Shown here piece by piece: positions 54,301 to 61,410 of a stretch of 64,000 nt of DNA. Below the pieces are notes generated by a model. The model was not told where the DNA came from and made no database searches. It saw nothing but the letters and a program-made list of their open reading frames with translations. A program made the position numbers and the translations under genes. The first letter of the stretch is position 1, and each line of letters begins with the position of its first letter. Origin of the DNA: CAZYQW01 sp964649825 (lineage in GTDB: Bacteria > Planctomycetota > B15-G4 > JADJEK01); assembly GCA_964649825.1 (NCBI GenBank), contig CAZYQW010000089.1, positions 1 to 64,000 on the forward strand. Reading direction: 5' to 3'.

Positions 54301-54870
54301 GGGTTCGATCCGTTCAAGAACGACGAGATCCGCGTCGAGTACGGCGTCAACGGCTGGCTCTCGTCGCAGATCACGGTGACCGGAACCAACCTGAGCGTTC
54401 CGCTGAACGGGGCGGGGACGTTCCTCCCCGGGCCGCACCTCGACTTCTGGGACGGGCGCAACGAGCTTGGGCAGTTCCACGCCGGCGCGTTCTCCTTCTA
54501 CTTCGGCGTCCCGAACGCGCTGCCCGACAACCCGATCTACCTGGACGACGTACCCATCCGCTTCGACGGCTTCCGGGCCGAGGCGTACCTGATCCATCCC
54601 GTCTTCGGCGAGATCACGTCGTTCAACTACGAGCTCAACAAGTCCGCGAGCGTGACGCTGACGATCCGCGACCCGAACGGAAGCCACGTGCGGACCATCG
54701 TCCCTGGGATGTTCCGCACCCCGGGAACGTACTCCGACGCATGGGACGGCACCGACGACGCCGGCATGCTGGTCTCCGTTCCGGGCCAGTACGACGTGCT
54801 GCTGGTCGGTTTCGACTTGGTGAGCGGACAGACCTACCAGCGGACCGGGGTCGTGACGGTGTACCTGTGA
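48367..54870 (+). CDS. Giant secreted beta-helix protein with six long repeats and FlgD-like Ig domains
   Basis: This is a 2167-residue protein. The signal peptide ends near SARA-A (residue 22). Residues about 33 to 1450 comprise six units, each starting with a conserved Thr-Trp followed by LTIxxGxxLRF and then beta-helix coils with VEYG and SGNTF patterns. The Trp codons lie near 48466, 49051, 49771, 50532, 51298 and 52070, so the later units are about 255 residues. The C-terminal 700 residues hold several FlgD/Ig-like domains (WLGDDAVAAMLPNGTYSYRI, AWNGRDDAN, DFWDGRNELG, AWDGTDDAG), the last one reaching the C-terminus. AAGAGG precedes the ATG. The stop overlaps the next gene (GTGA). It is likely a cell-surface or extracellular scaffold or adhesin. 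Confidence 0.85.
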   Translation: MLRISFVTASILLLAMTSARAATVGGAITTDTTWTKAASPYTVATSVTVHNGATLTIEPGVLVLFKSGTSLTIGSGTLGILKAQGTLAQPIWCRADTSPAPGFWNGINLAVTTPATILEFCLVEDAGGGSSGYAVRVGSSTPTVRFCGISRSSNYGITVTGARPTLDSNLLQGNLGYPLRLEIANWPTVLTGNVFQSNAIPAIEVAGGALVESLTIPKLPLPYAATSTWNVRGPLAPTLTISPGVEIRFGTSAALDVGNSFLGRLIAQGTPAEPIRLTSNAATALPGTWLGLRFFDLALGTSLVEHCIVEYAGQSSNAGIDITTSEPTIRDVVVRDCSFDGIEIAGGDPVIDTVTIANAGRYGLRIAGTSAASIQSLTVTNPVDYGVRVESASTTGSLAGSVIDHGIYFTTTTSMTLSGNTFKDYDAYPTRIGANSVGGFLASNTLVGIVSNSSILEVLGQAITVSATWAESKLAYVILGDVSIAGAASPVLTIGQGCRLRCEVGVDLDVGVSSPGGLVAVGSPTRPVRFTSNQATPAPGGWGRVRFDPFTTPQSRLEHCILEYGGSTSSTGIIFVNGGSPTITNVQVRNSQFDAVHVVTGSPFVSNCGLESSGRNGIRLAGAATPTLDALSIVAPVDFGVFVGVANAGGSLTNSVVDNSISFAGVATMTLAGNVFRNYHSFPARLEANSVGALVANNTFEGVIPGQSVLEVLADTISGSAVWPDHDIAYSLLGGVTIGASSRPTLTIGSGSELRFTGNFALTVGNGQPAMLVAQGTASQPILFTSSKPTPLPGDWIGIRFESTTLPSSTLEHCVVEYGASLDAAIRITGSAPIVRNVTVRETPASRDGIRVLSGGLPTIDTVTAENCGRYGLLSDGNSAPVISGLTVTAPGSYGVWVGTSSAGGQMTGGSIANCIFFNAATTMTVSGNTFMNVDAFPPRIGANSCGPFLSGNVFQGVVAGSSRVDVIAETVRTSQTWPDIGLWYEFLGNIAITDATGPVLTLAPGTELRFPASGQLTVGANSAAAPGGLIAIGTIAKPIRFTSNKTTPAPGDWNRVFFDDSSLPSSILERCVLEYGGATTSAIVVLDPAARPTLRDATVRRSNFDGIWIAGSTPTLENVTVEDTVRYGIQFTGAASPTLTNVTITNPGSYGLFTTTAGVGGAVTASTIQKGLHFTAVGTMSFSGNTIVNDDALPMRIGARTVPPLFADNTIQGINPGVTRFEVVGETLIQSATWPASGAIYDVLTNLTIGAVAGATLTVPAGTTLRFAVSAGLNVGLTSQPGVLRALGTTALPITFTTTSSTPAPGQWLGINFFNTTAASILSHCVVEYAGAGSNQASVHFGSNRPVLVDSIVRNGLQTGVRVAAGAPLVFHNEISGHAAGVTVTGGTPATIIHRNDIFGNPSGGLVCTLTTGVSAPLNYWGDPSGPSGVGPGIGDSVTANAIFEPWLGAPFDAAFEWTMGAQSPDPFGSAGGKTTFQASLSMPGNWTLTIEDSTPTVVRTFSGTGSLVDVDWLGDDAVAAMLPNGTYSYRIEASKVGQPGALASPARGQVTLDNGLLVAKIDTPTADAFVDGSIAVVGTASGPQFASYTLQYGLGPTPVTWTTISSGASPVTDGTLGTFVATSLPDPIYTLRLLVTGAGGVGNAEDRVPVANVAVAGVTATPPVFSPNGDQVQETTLLGGQLTWPLAWTVDVKNGSNATVASFAGAGLLIGATWNGGAGSLPDGDYSVVVTVTNPTTQSPVVAPSVGTAAIDTVAPTTLIASPIQNEVVLSSSPIAVTGTADDVHFMNYNLSIGAGLAPTSFTSLITSTTKKTGVPPSDVLLSSLNVATFPQTVYTLRLTALDTAGNSASIDRAVQFDYLGITDVDAFPAVIEPFAGGQSQLFFTLTHPADATIRFYSWPAKSLIRTIAANALPAGANVVAWNGRDDANQVTSLYHAHYVTIDAVDLFGRSGSFNSATSPVLGPAASWGATNVVTAGFDPFKNDEIRVEYGVNGWLSSQITVTGTNLSVPLNGAGTFLPGPHLDFWDGRNELGQFHAGAFSFYFGVPNALPDNPIYLDDVPIRFDGFRAEAYLIHPVFGEITSFNYELNKSASVTLTIRDPNGSHVRTIVPGMFRTPGTYSDAWDGTDDAGMLVSVPGQYDVLLVGFDLVSGQTYQRTGVVTVYL

Positions 54871-56834
54871 GCGCCGCCGCGTCGATCCTCTTCACGCTCG
54901 CGATCGCCGCTTCGGTCGCCACGCCGCCCCCCGTGCCGCCGGCGCAGCCGTCGGGCGAGTTCGTCTACTGCCGCCTCACGAACGAGACTTGGCAGGTCTG
55001 GAGACGCGATCTCACGTCGGGACGGGACACCCAGCTCACGTTTTCGAGCGGCGACAAGCGTTACCCGGGCTTCACCCCGGACGGCGACGTCTACTACCAC
55101 ACGGTGACCCAGGAGTGCTTCGTCCTGCGCGAGAACCAGTCGGACCGACCCCTGCTGTCGGACCTGTGGCCGGTCCGCGACGTCACGTTCGCTCCGCACG
55201 ATCGACAAGTCGCGTTCTCGCGGATCCGCACCGACCTGATCGATGCGGCGAACCTCTGCACGTCGACCCTGGACGGCGCCGACCCGCTCTGGCTGACGCG
55301 CGAGCCGGGCATCCAGTACAACCCGAGCTACGCGCCCGACGGGAGCTGGCTCGCGTACGTCTCCGGGCACGGCGTCGGGACGTACGAGATCTGGGCAATC
55401 GACGCGGACGGGTCGAACCGCCGCCGCATCACGAGCAACGATCGTCACGAGTTCCTCCCCGCCGTCTCGCCCGACGGCCAGTCGATCGCGTTCGCGTCCG
55501 ATCGGAGCGGAGACTTCGAGATCTGGAAGGTCGACGCGTCCGGCGCCAATCCGCAGCGGTTGACCGATCGACCCGGGCTCGATACTCGCCCGTGCTGGTC
55601 GCCGGACGGCCGCTGGCTGGCCTTCACGTCGGCGCGCGACGGGCGCGTCGCGATCTGGTACGCCCGGAGCGACGGCAGCGATCCCCGCCCCCTCGTCGCG
55701 ACGCCGATGGGCGCGCGCGACCCCGCCTGGCGGGCTCACGTCGAGCCGCCGGCGTACCCGTCCGCCCAGACGTCGAACGAGACGGGCGGCGCGCCGGAAG
55801 CATCGCGGACCGCGTTCGCGCTGGCCGAGGTCGGCGTGTCGAAGAAGACGATCGGACCGGACGCGACCGGTTCCACGATCCGGTTCCGCGTGCCCTCGCC
55901 GGCGCGGGTTCGCGTCGACGTCGTCGACGAGGACGGTGGCGTCCGCCGGCGCCTCGGCGGCGAACGCGTCGGCGCCGGACCGAGCGCCGTCGACTGGGAC
56001 GGGCGCGACGAGCAGGAGCGGCCGGTCGAGGATGGCGTCTACCGCTACGTGATCGTGGCCGAGGACGACTCGGGGACGCAGGACGTCCACGATCCCTCGC
56101 GCGGTCCTTGGGGCGAACGGCTCGAGCCGACCGCGTTCACGATCGACCGCCGCACCGGCGAGCTGGCGTGGAGCATGCCCAAGGCCGGCTACGCCCGTCT
56201 CCGGGTGGCGGTCACGGACTTCCCGCTGTTGCGGACGCTGCTCGACTGGGAGGCGTTCGAGGCCGGTCCGACGTCGATCGCCTGGGATGGGTTGGACGAG
56301 TCGGGCGAAGTGAAGCTGCTCGAGCACGATCGTCTCTGGGTGATGCTCGAGCTCTACGCGCTCCCGCCGAACACCGTGCTGGTGAAGCGCGGCTCCCCGA
56401 CCGGGTCGGACCCCGCCTGCGCGGCCGAAGTCCGCGCGGACCTCGTCTATCCGCCGCTCGCGGCCGGTCCGTCGGGCGCGCTCGAGGTGCGCAAGCCCCT
56501 CCGCGAGCGGACGGCGCCGCGGCTGCGGGTCGACCTGCCCGAGTCGAGCGCCGCGGGCCCCGACGGCCGGCCGATCGTGTCCGGCCTGGTGCCGGTACGC
56601 GTCACCCTCGATGAAGCGGACTCCAGCGCGATGGTCGACGCGATGTTCGAGGTCGCGTTCTACGTCGACCTCACGTTCATCCAGGAGGACGAGGAGTCCA
56701 CGACGCCGCTCACGTGGATCTGGGACACGCGCTCCCTTACGCCTGGCCCCCATCTCCTCACGGTGAACGTCTTCAGCTACGACGGCCGCATCGGATGTGC
56801 GACGCGATCGGTCGTCGTGGGAGGTTCGGAATGA
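54867..56834 (+). CDS. Secreted PD40/TolB-like beta-propeller protein with FlgD-like domain
   Basis: This is a 655-residue protein. A signal peptide of about 20 residues starts at a GTG inside the upstream stop. Residues 40-290 are five or six PD40 propeller blades, with repeated PDGSWLAYVS, SPDGQSIAFASDRSGDFEIW and SPDGRWLAFTSARDG. Residues about 325-420 form a FlgD-like Ig domain (VDVVDEDGGVRRRL, AVDWDGRDEQERPVEDGVYR), the type also found in the giant protein upstream. A second, weaker copy follows (about 430-530), then a final beta domain. The stop overlaps the RHS gene (ATGA). It probably acts with the two flanking large proteins outside the cytoplasm. Confidence 0.83.
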   Translation: MSAAASILFTLAIAASVATPPPVPPAQPSGEFVYCRLTNETWQVWRRDLTSGRDTQLTFSSGDKRYPGFTPDGDVYYHTVTQECFVLRENQSDRPLLSDLWPVRDVTFAPHDRQVAFSRIRTDLIDAANLCTSTLDGADPLWLTREPGIQYNPSYAPDGSWLAYVSGHGVGTYEIWAIDADGSNRRRITSNDRHEFLPAVSPDGQSIAFASDRSGDFEIWKVDASGANPQRLTDRPGLDTRPCWSPDGRWLAFTSARDGRVAIWYARSDGSDPRPLVATPMGARDPAWRAHVEPPAYPSAQTSNETGGAPEASRTAFALAEVGVSKKTIGPDATGSTIRFRVPSPARVRVDVVDEDGGVRRRLGGERVGAGPSAVDWDGRDEQERPVEDGVYRYVIVAEDDSGTQDVHDPSRGPWGERLEPTAFTIDRRTGELAWSMPKAGYARLRVAVTDFPLLRTLLDWEAFEAGPTSIAWDGLDESGEVKLLEHDRLWVMLELYALPPNTVLVKRGSPTGSDPACAAEVRADLVYPPLAAGPSGALEVRKPLRERTAPRLRVDLPESSAAGPDGRPIVSGLVPVRVTLDEADSSAMVDAMFEVAFYVDLTFIQEDEESTTPLTWIWDTRSLTPGPHLLTVNVFSYDGRIGCATRSVVVGGSE

Positions 56835-59800
56835 TCGCCTTCGTCCACCGCGCCCTCCTTCTCGCCGCGTTCACGTGCGGGGCGTTCGGCTCGCTCGCCG
56901 CTCCGCGCGCGCTCGGCCACGACTTCTTCACCGGGAATGGCAGTTCGCCGGACGGTCCCGAGGACCCCGACAACCAGGACGGATGTCCGTGCGGCGAGGA
57001 GGGCGCGGATCCGATCATGCTGTTCGACGGGGACTTCCGCGAGGATCGCGTCGACGTCCGCCTCACGGGGCGGCTCGACGACTTCGAGCTTCGCTTCCGC
57101 TACCGCTCGCGCAGCGGATACAACGGCCCGTACGGCTACGGATGGGATCACTCCTACAACCGGAAGATGAAGCGCTTGGCGAATGGCGACGTCGTCCGGC
57201 TGACGGGCGGCGTCTGGTCCGAGCGGTTCACGTACGTGCCGCAGACGCAGACGTTCGTCAACCCGATGCACTTCTACGGCAGCCTCGCCGACAACGCGAA
57301 CGGGACCCTCACGCTGACGCACTCCGACGGGCGCAAGGAGGAGTACGACATCGACGGCAACCTGTCCGCGACCGTCGATCGCGCCGGCAACGCCGTCTCG
57401 TTCGCCCACTCCGCGATGAAAATGCCGGTCGTCGGCCCCTCCGACTACTTCGTCGACCAGGCCCAGGGGATCGTGGCCTACGAGCACCTGCTGCTCCAGG
57501 TCAGCGACACCGTCGGACGCTCCATCACGTTCGACTACGACGGCACGAACCACCTCTCGTCGATCACGTACGCCGGCCGCACGGTCTCCTATCAGTACGA
57601 CGCCGCCGGGAACCTGACGTCCGTCGTTCGCCCCGCGACCGCCGCGTTTCCGTCCGGGACGGTGACGACCTACGCGTATGACGCTTCGCATAACCTGACG
57701 TCGATCGTCGACGAGAACGGCGCGACGTACTTGACGAACACGTACGACGCCGAGGACCGCGTCGCGACCCAGGTCTTCGGGAACGGCGCGTACGGCCTCG
57801 CCTACGGGAACGACGGCTCGAACGACTTCACCGACATGACCGACCCGCTCGGCTTCCTCACGCGCTACACGTTCGACGCAGACGGACACCTGATCCAGGA
57901 GGAGCAGTTCAATGACGGCGTCCCCGCCGGCGAGCCGACCTCGTACGTCACGAGCTACGAGTACGACGCGAACGGCGAGCTGATCCGGCACCGGTTCCCG
58001 AACGGCAACGCCGTCGAGTACTCGTACTCGAGCAAGGGCCTCTTGACCGAGCTGCGCCGCAAGAAGCCGGGCCTGCCCCCGTTCGTCCCCGATCCGTCCG
58101 ACCTGGTCACGACGATCGTGTACGAGCCGCTGTTCGACCTGACGAAGACGGTGACCGACCCGAGCGGGAACACCGTGACCTACGCCTACGACTACGAGCT
58201 CGGCGAAGCCGCGAAGGGGCGGCTGCGGAAGGTGACGTTCCCGATGATCTCCGGTCAAGCCGTCGAGACCGAGATCACCTACAACGCTTTCGGCCAGGTC
58301 GAGACGGTGACCGACCCGAACGGCAACGTGCTGCGGCGGACGTACGACTCCGGCCACGGCCAGCTCGCCGAGCTCCGTTCCGCGTTCGGCACCCCGGACG
58401 AGGCGGTCTTCCAGTACTCGTACGACGCGGTGGGGAACCTGGCGACGCTCGTGGAGCCGAACCGGATGACCACCTCGTTCCAGTACGACGCGCAGGACCG
58501 GCTCGACCGCGTCGTCGACCCTCTCGGCCACGCGATCCACTACCGCTACGATGCGAACGGGAACGTCCGACAGGTCGACCGGCAGGCGACCGGCGGCAGT
58601 CCGGGCGGCCTGCCGCCGCTGGGGACGACGAGCGCGGGGGACGATTGGCAGTCGTCGGTCTACACGTACGGCGTCCTCGATCGCCTCGTCGCCGTGATCG
58701 ACGACCTCGGCCACGCGGCCACGTACACGTACGACGCGGCCGGCAACCAGGCGTCTGCGGCCGACGCCGGCGGAAACGTCACCACGTTCGAGTACGGCGA
58801 GTCGAACCGCCTGATTCGCATCACCGAACCCGGTGCCCCCGGCGCGGCGACGGAGTTCACGTACGACGGCAACGGGAACACCACGTCGATGCGGGACGGC
58901 AACGGCAACCTGTCCACGTGGATGATCGACGGCTACGACCGGCCCGTCAAGCTGACCTACGCCGACGGCAGCTTCGAGAACTACGTGTTCGACGCCAACG
59001 GAAACCTGACCGCCTGGACGACGGGCGCCGGGGTCCCGGTGTCGTACTCCTACGACGCGCTGAACCGCCTGCGGACCCGCGTGACGCCGTCGTCGACCGA
59101 CTCGTTCGGCTACGACGCCGGCAGCCGGCTCGTCTCGGCGACGAACTCCATCGCGGCGGCCGCCTTCACGTACGACCACCAGGACCGCATCGTGGCCGCC
59201 ACGACCACCCTTCCCGGTCTCCCGCCGTTCCATACCGGATACCGCTACGACGCGCTCGGCAACCGGACCCGCGTCGAGTACCCGGACGGCTTCGGCCTCG
59301 ACTACGCCTACGACGGCCTGAACCGCCTGCGGTCGATCGTTGCCCCGGCGCCGGGCGCGGGACCGAAGGCGTCCTACGACTTCGCCTACGATCCGCTCAG
59401 CCAGCGCGAGCGGCTCACCCGGCGCAACGGGCTCGTCACTCGATACCGTCACGACCGCGCGAGCCGGCTGATCGATATGCGCCACGCCCTCGGTCCCGTC
59501 GAGGTTGCAAAGAGCGCCTACACGTACGACGGCCGGGCCAACCGCGTCGCGGTCGACGACGACTACGGGCACCACGCGTTCACCTACGGGCCGATCGACG
59601 AGCTGCTGAGCGCGGATCATCCCGCGACGTTCCCGTTCCCGGACACGACCTTCACGTACGACGCGATGGGGAACCGGCTTCAGACGCTGAGCACGAACGG
59701 GACGACTGCCTACGTGCCGAACGTCCTGAACCAGTACCAGTCGGTCGGGGCGACCAACCCGACGTACGACGGCGCCGGCAACCTCACGTCGGACGGGACG

Positions 59801-60934
59801 CGGAGCTACTCCTACGACGCGTTGAACCGGCTGGTCGGGGCGGCGGGCCCGTTCGGGACCGCCACGTACCTGTACGACGCGCTCGATCGACGCTTGGCGA
59901 AGATCGTGAACGGCGTCGCGACGATCTTCCTCTACGACGGCGTCGACGTCATCCTCGAGGCGAACGGCGCCGGCGTCTTCCAGAACCGCTACATCACGGC
60001 GCTCGGCGTCGACGAGCCGTTGGCGCTCGACCGCGGCGGGCAGCGCTACGACTATCTCTCCGACGCGCTCGGCTCGACGCTCGCGCTCGCCGACGCGTCG
60101 GGCCAGGTCGTGGAACGATACGCCTACGACGTCTTCGGGTCCCCCGCCGTGTTCGACGGCCAAGGGACGCCGATCGCGCAGTCCGCGTTCGGGAACCGCT
60201 TCCTCTTCACCGGACGCGAGTTCGACGCGGAAACCGGCAACTACCACCTCCGCAACCGCGACTATCACCCATCGCTCGGCCGCTTCATGCAGCGGGACCC
60301 GCTCGGGTTCGTCCCCGGCCTCAATCTGTACCGCTACGTCTCGAACAACCCGCTCGGATACGTCGACCCGTTCGGGCTCGCGAAGGAGCCGAGCTTCTGG
60401 GACAAGGAGCCGGGCTTCTTCGAGAGCATGATCCCGGTCTGGGGCTCCGCGCGGTCGGCGATCGCCGACTTCCGCAAAGGGAACATCCTCGGCGGCATCT
60501 TCAACACCGTGCTGGCCGTCACCGACCTGGTTCCGGCCAAGGCGGTGTGGGGGGCGGCGTCGAAAGGGTTGCTGTGGAAGACGGGGAGCCACACGTGGGG
60601 AGCCACGAAGTCGTGGTTGCGAAAGAACGGGTACACCGCGTTCAAAGGCCAGCCCGTCCACCACTGGCTCATCCCCCAGAACCAATGGGGGAAGAACGTC
60701 CCGAACTGGCTCAAGAACCAGCCGTGGAACCTAATGCCGATCCCCGGCAAGAACCCCCAGGCCGCGAAGCGGTTCCACGACGCGATCGAAGGCAAGGGCA
60801 TCGACGCGTACGGGCTGTTCGGCCGCCTCTGGCACGGCTCCCCCACCTGGGCCAAGGCGGTCGCGGCGTCCTACACCGGCAAGGTCGGCAACAACTTGGC
60901 GAACGACGGCGATGGATCCGCTGGATGCAATTGA
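56831..60934 (+). CDS. RHS-repeat polymorphic toxin with C-terminal HNH-like nuclease domain
   Basis: This is a 1367-residue protein. A signal peptide (about residues 1-29) is followed by HDFFTGNGSSPDGPEDP and then a DUF6531-like start. YD/RHS repeats (xYxYDxxGNLT) run to about residue 1120. The RHS core (GREFDAETGNYHLRNRDYHP, GRFMQRDPLGFVPGLNLYRY) ends in VDPFGL at residue 1183, the usual junction to a variable toxin tip. The 184-residue tip has a hydrophobic pre-toxin segment (GNILGGIFNTVLAVTDLVPA) and QPVHHWLIPQNQWGK. H1277/H1278, N1300 and H1316 fit an HNH/endonuclease VII-type nuclease. The start overlaps the PD40 gene, and the 3' end overlaps a small gene likely to encode immunity. Confidence 0.88.
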   Translation: MIAFVHRALLLAAFTCGAFGSLAAPRALGHDFFTGNGSSPDGPEDPDNQDGCPCGEEGADPIMLFDGDFREDRVDVRLTGRLDDFELRFRYRSRSGYNGPYGYGWDHSYNRKMKRLANGDVVRLTGGVWSERFTYVPQTQTFVNPMHFYGSLADNANGTLTLTHSDGRKEEYDIDGNLSATVDRAGNAVSFAHSAMKMPVVGPSDYFVDQAQGIVAYEHLLLQVSDTVGRSITFDYDGTNHLSSITYAGRTVSYQYDAAGNLTSVVRPATAAFPSGTVTTYAYDASHNLTSIVDENGATYLTNTYDAEDRVATQVFGNGAYGLAYGNDGSNDFTDMTDPLGFLTRYTFDADGHLIQEEQFNDGVPAGEPTSYVTSYEYDANGELIRHRFPNGNAVEYSYSSKGLLTELRRKKPGLPPFVPDPSDLVTTIVYEPLFDLTKTVTDPSGNTVTYAYDYELGEAAKGRLRKVTFPMISGQAVETEITYNAFGQVETVTDPNGNVLRRTYDSGHGQLAELRSAFGTPDEAVFQYSYDAVGNLATLVEPNRMTTSFQYDAQDRLDRVVDPLGHAIHYRYDANGNVRQVDRQATGGSPGGLPPLGTTSAGDDWQSSVYTYGVLDRLVAVIDDLGHAATYTYDAAGNQASAADAGGNVTTFEYGESNRLIRITEPGAPGAATEFTYDGNGNTTSMRDGNGNLSTWMIDGYDRPVKLTYADGSFENYVFDANGNLTAWTTGAGVPVSYSYDALNRLRTRVTPSSTDSFGYDAGSRLVSATNSIAAAAFTYDHQDRIVAATTTLPGLPPFHTGYRYDALGNRTRVEYPDGFGLDYAYDGLNRLRSIVAPAPGAGPKASYDFAYDPLSQRERLTRRNGLVTRYRHDRASRLIDMRHALGPVEVAKSAYTYDGRANRVAVDDDYGHHAFTYGPIDELLSADHPATFPFPDTTFTYDAMGNRLQTLSTNGTTAYVPNVLNQYQSVGATNPTYDGAGNLTSDGTRSYSYDALNRLVGAAGPFGTATYLYDALDRRLAKIVNGVATIFLYDGVDVILEANGAGVFQNRYITALGVDEPLALDRGGQRYDYLSDALGSTLALADASGQVVERYAYDVFGSPAVFDGQGTPIAQSAFGNRFLFTGREFDAETGNYHLRNRDYHPSLGRFMQRDPLGFVPGLNLYRYVSNNPLGYVDPFGLAKEPSFWDKEPGFFESMIPVWGSARSAIADFRKGNILGGIFNTVLAVTDLVPAKAVWGAASKGLLWKTGSHTWGATKSWLRKNGYTAFKGQPVHHWLIPQNQWGKNVPNWLKNQPWNLMPIPGKNPQAAKRFHDAIEGKGIDAYGLFGRLWHGSPTWAKAVAASYTGKVGNNLANDGDGSAGCN

Positions 60935-61352
60935 GTTCCCGGTCCTCTGCTTCGGCGGCGGCATCCTCGACGTCATCGCCGACGCGGATCGACTGACGAA
61001 GTGCACGCCGACCGCCCTGAGGAACGGCTTCTATCGCGGCTTGTTCCTCATCGATCGAAACGGCCGCGGCGTCCGCGTGAAGGGCGCCCGCAAGGTCGGC
61101 GGCGCGGGCTGGTCGTTCGAGCACGGCATCTTCCCGATCCGCCGGATCCGGGTCGCGCTCGAGACCGACGGCGACGCGCGCAGCGTGGGACTCGAGGACG
61201 CCCGCGCCCGCGTGCTGAAGGCGCTCGACGGATGGTCGTCACGACTCGACTTCGAAGAGTTCAAGAAGTCGGTCGCGAAGGCTCCGTCGATCGCGGAGAT
61301 CATCGAACGGCTCGCGGCCGAAGGGCACGATCCACCAGAAGGTGACGGATGA
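60912..61352 (+). CDS. Candidate immunity protein for the RHS nuclease toxin
   Basis: This is a 146-residue soluble protein with no signal peptide. The family is unknown. It has a hydrophobic N-terminal strand (FPVLCFGGGILDVIADADRL), a basic central part (GRGVRVKGARKVGGAG) and a helical C-terminus (FEEFKKSVAKAPSIAEIIER). The start lies 23 bases inside the RHS toxin gene, exactly where immunity genes of RHS toxins are placed. Function is inferred from position, size and cytoplasmic location only. Confidence 0.65.
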   Translation: MDPLDAIEFPVLCFGGGILDVIADADRLTKCTPTALRNGFYRGLFLIDRNGRGVRVKGARKVGGAGWSFEHGIFPIRRIRVALETDGDARSVGLEDARARVLKALDGWSSRLDFEEFKKSVAKAPSIAEIIERLAAEGHDPPEGDG

Positions 61353-61366
61353 GTCGATTCGACCCT

Positions 61367-61398
61367 ATTCGCTCCATTCGCTCCATTCGCTCCATTCG
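61367..61398. repeat. 9-bp tandem repeat between the two RHS genes
   Basis: ATTCGCTCC occurs three times in tandem plus a partial ATTCG, directly after the candidate immunity gene and 12 bases before the second RHS start codon. The copy number is probably variable. Confidence 0.85.
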
Positions 61399-61410
61399 GA
61401 AGGGTTCCGC

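Noticed and set aside
57500..60300. Repeated DNA with regular spacing considered as a CRISPR-like array
   Set aside because: The repeats are coding YD/RHS units that vary in sequence; there are no identical direct repeats with unique spacers. No CRISPR array was seen anywhere in the window.
56777..60685. 1302-codon open frame opposite the RHS gene
   Set aside because: No domain; its composition is the antisense of YD repeats. The plus-strand RHS protein is unambiguous.
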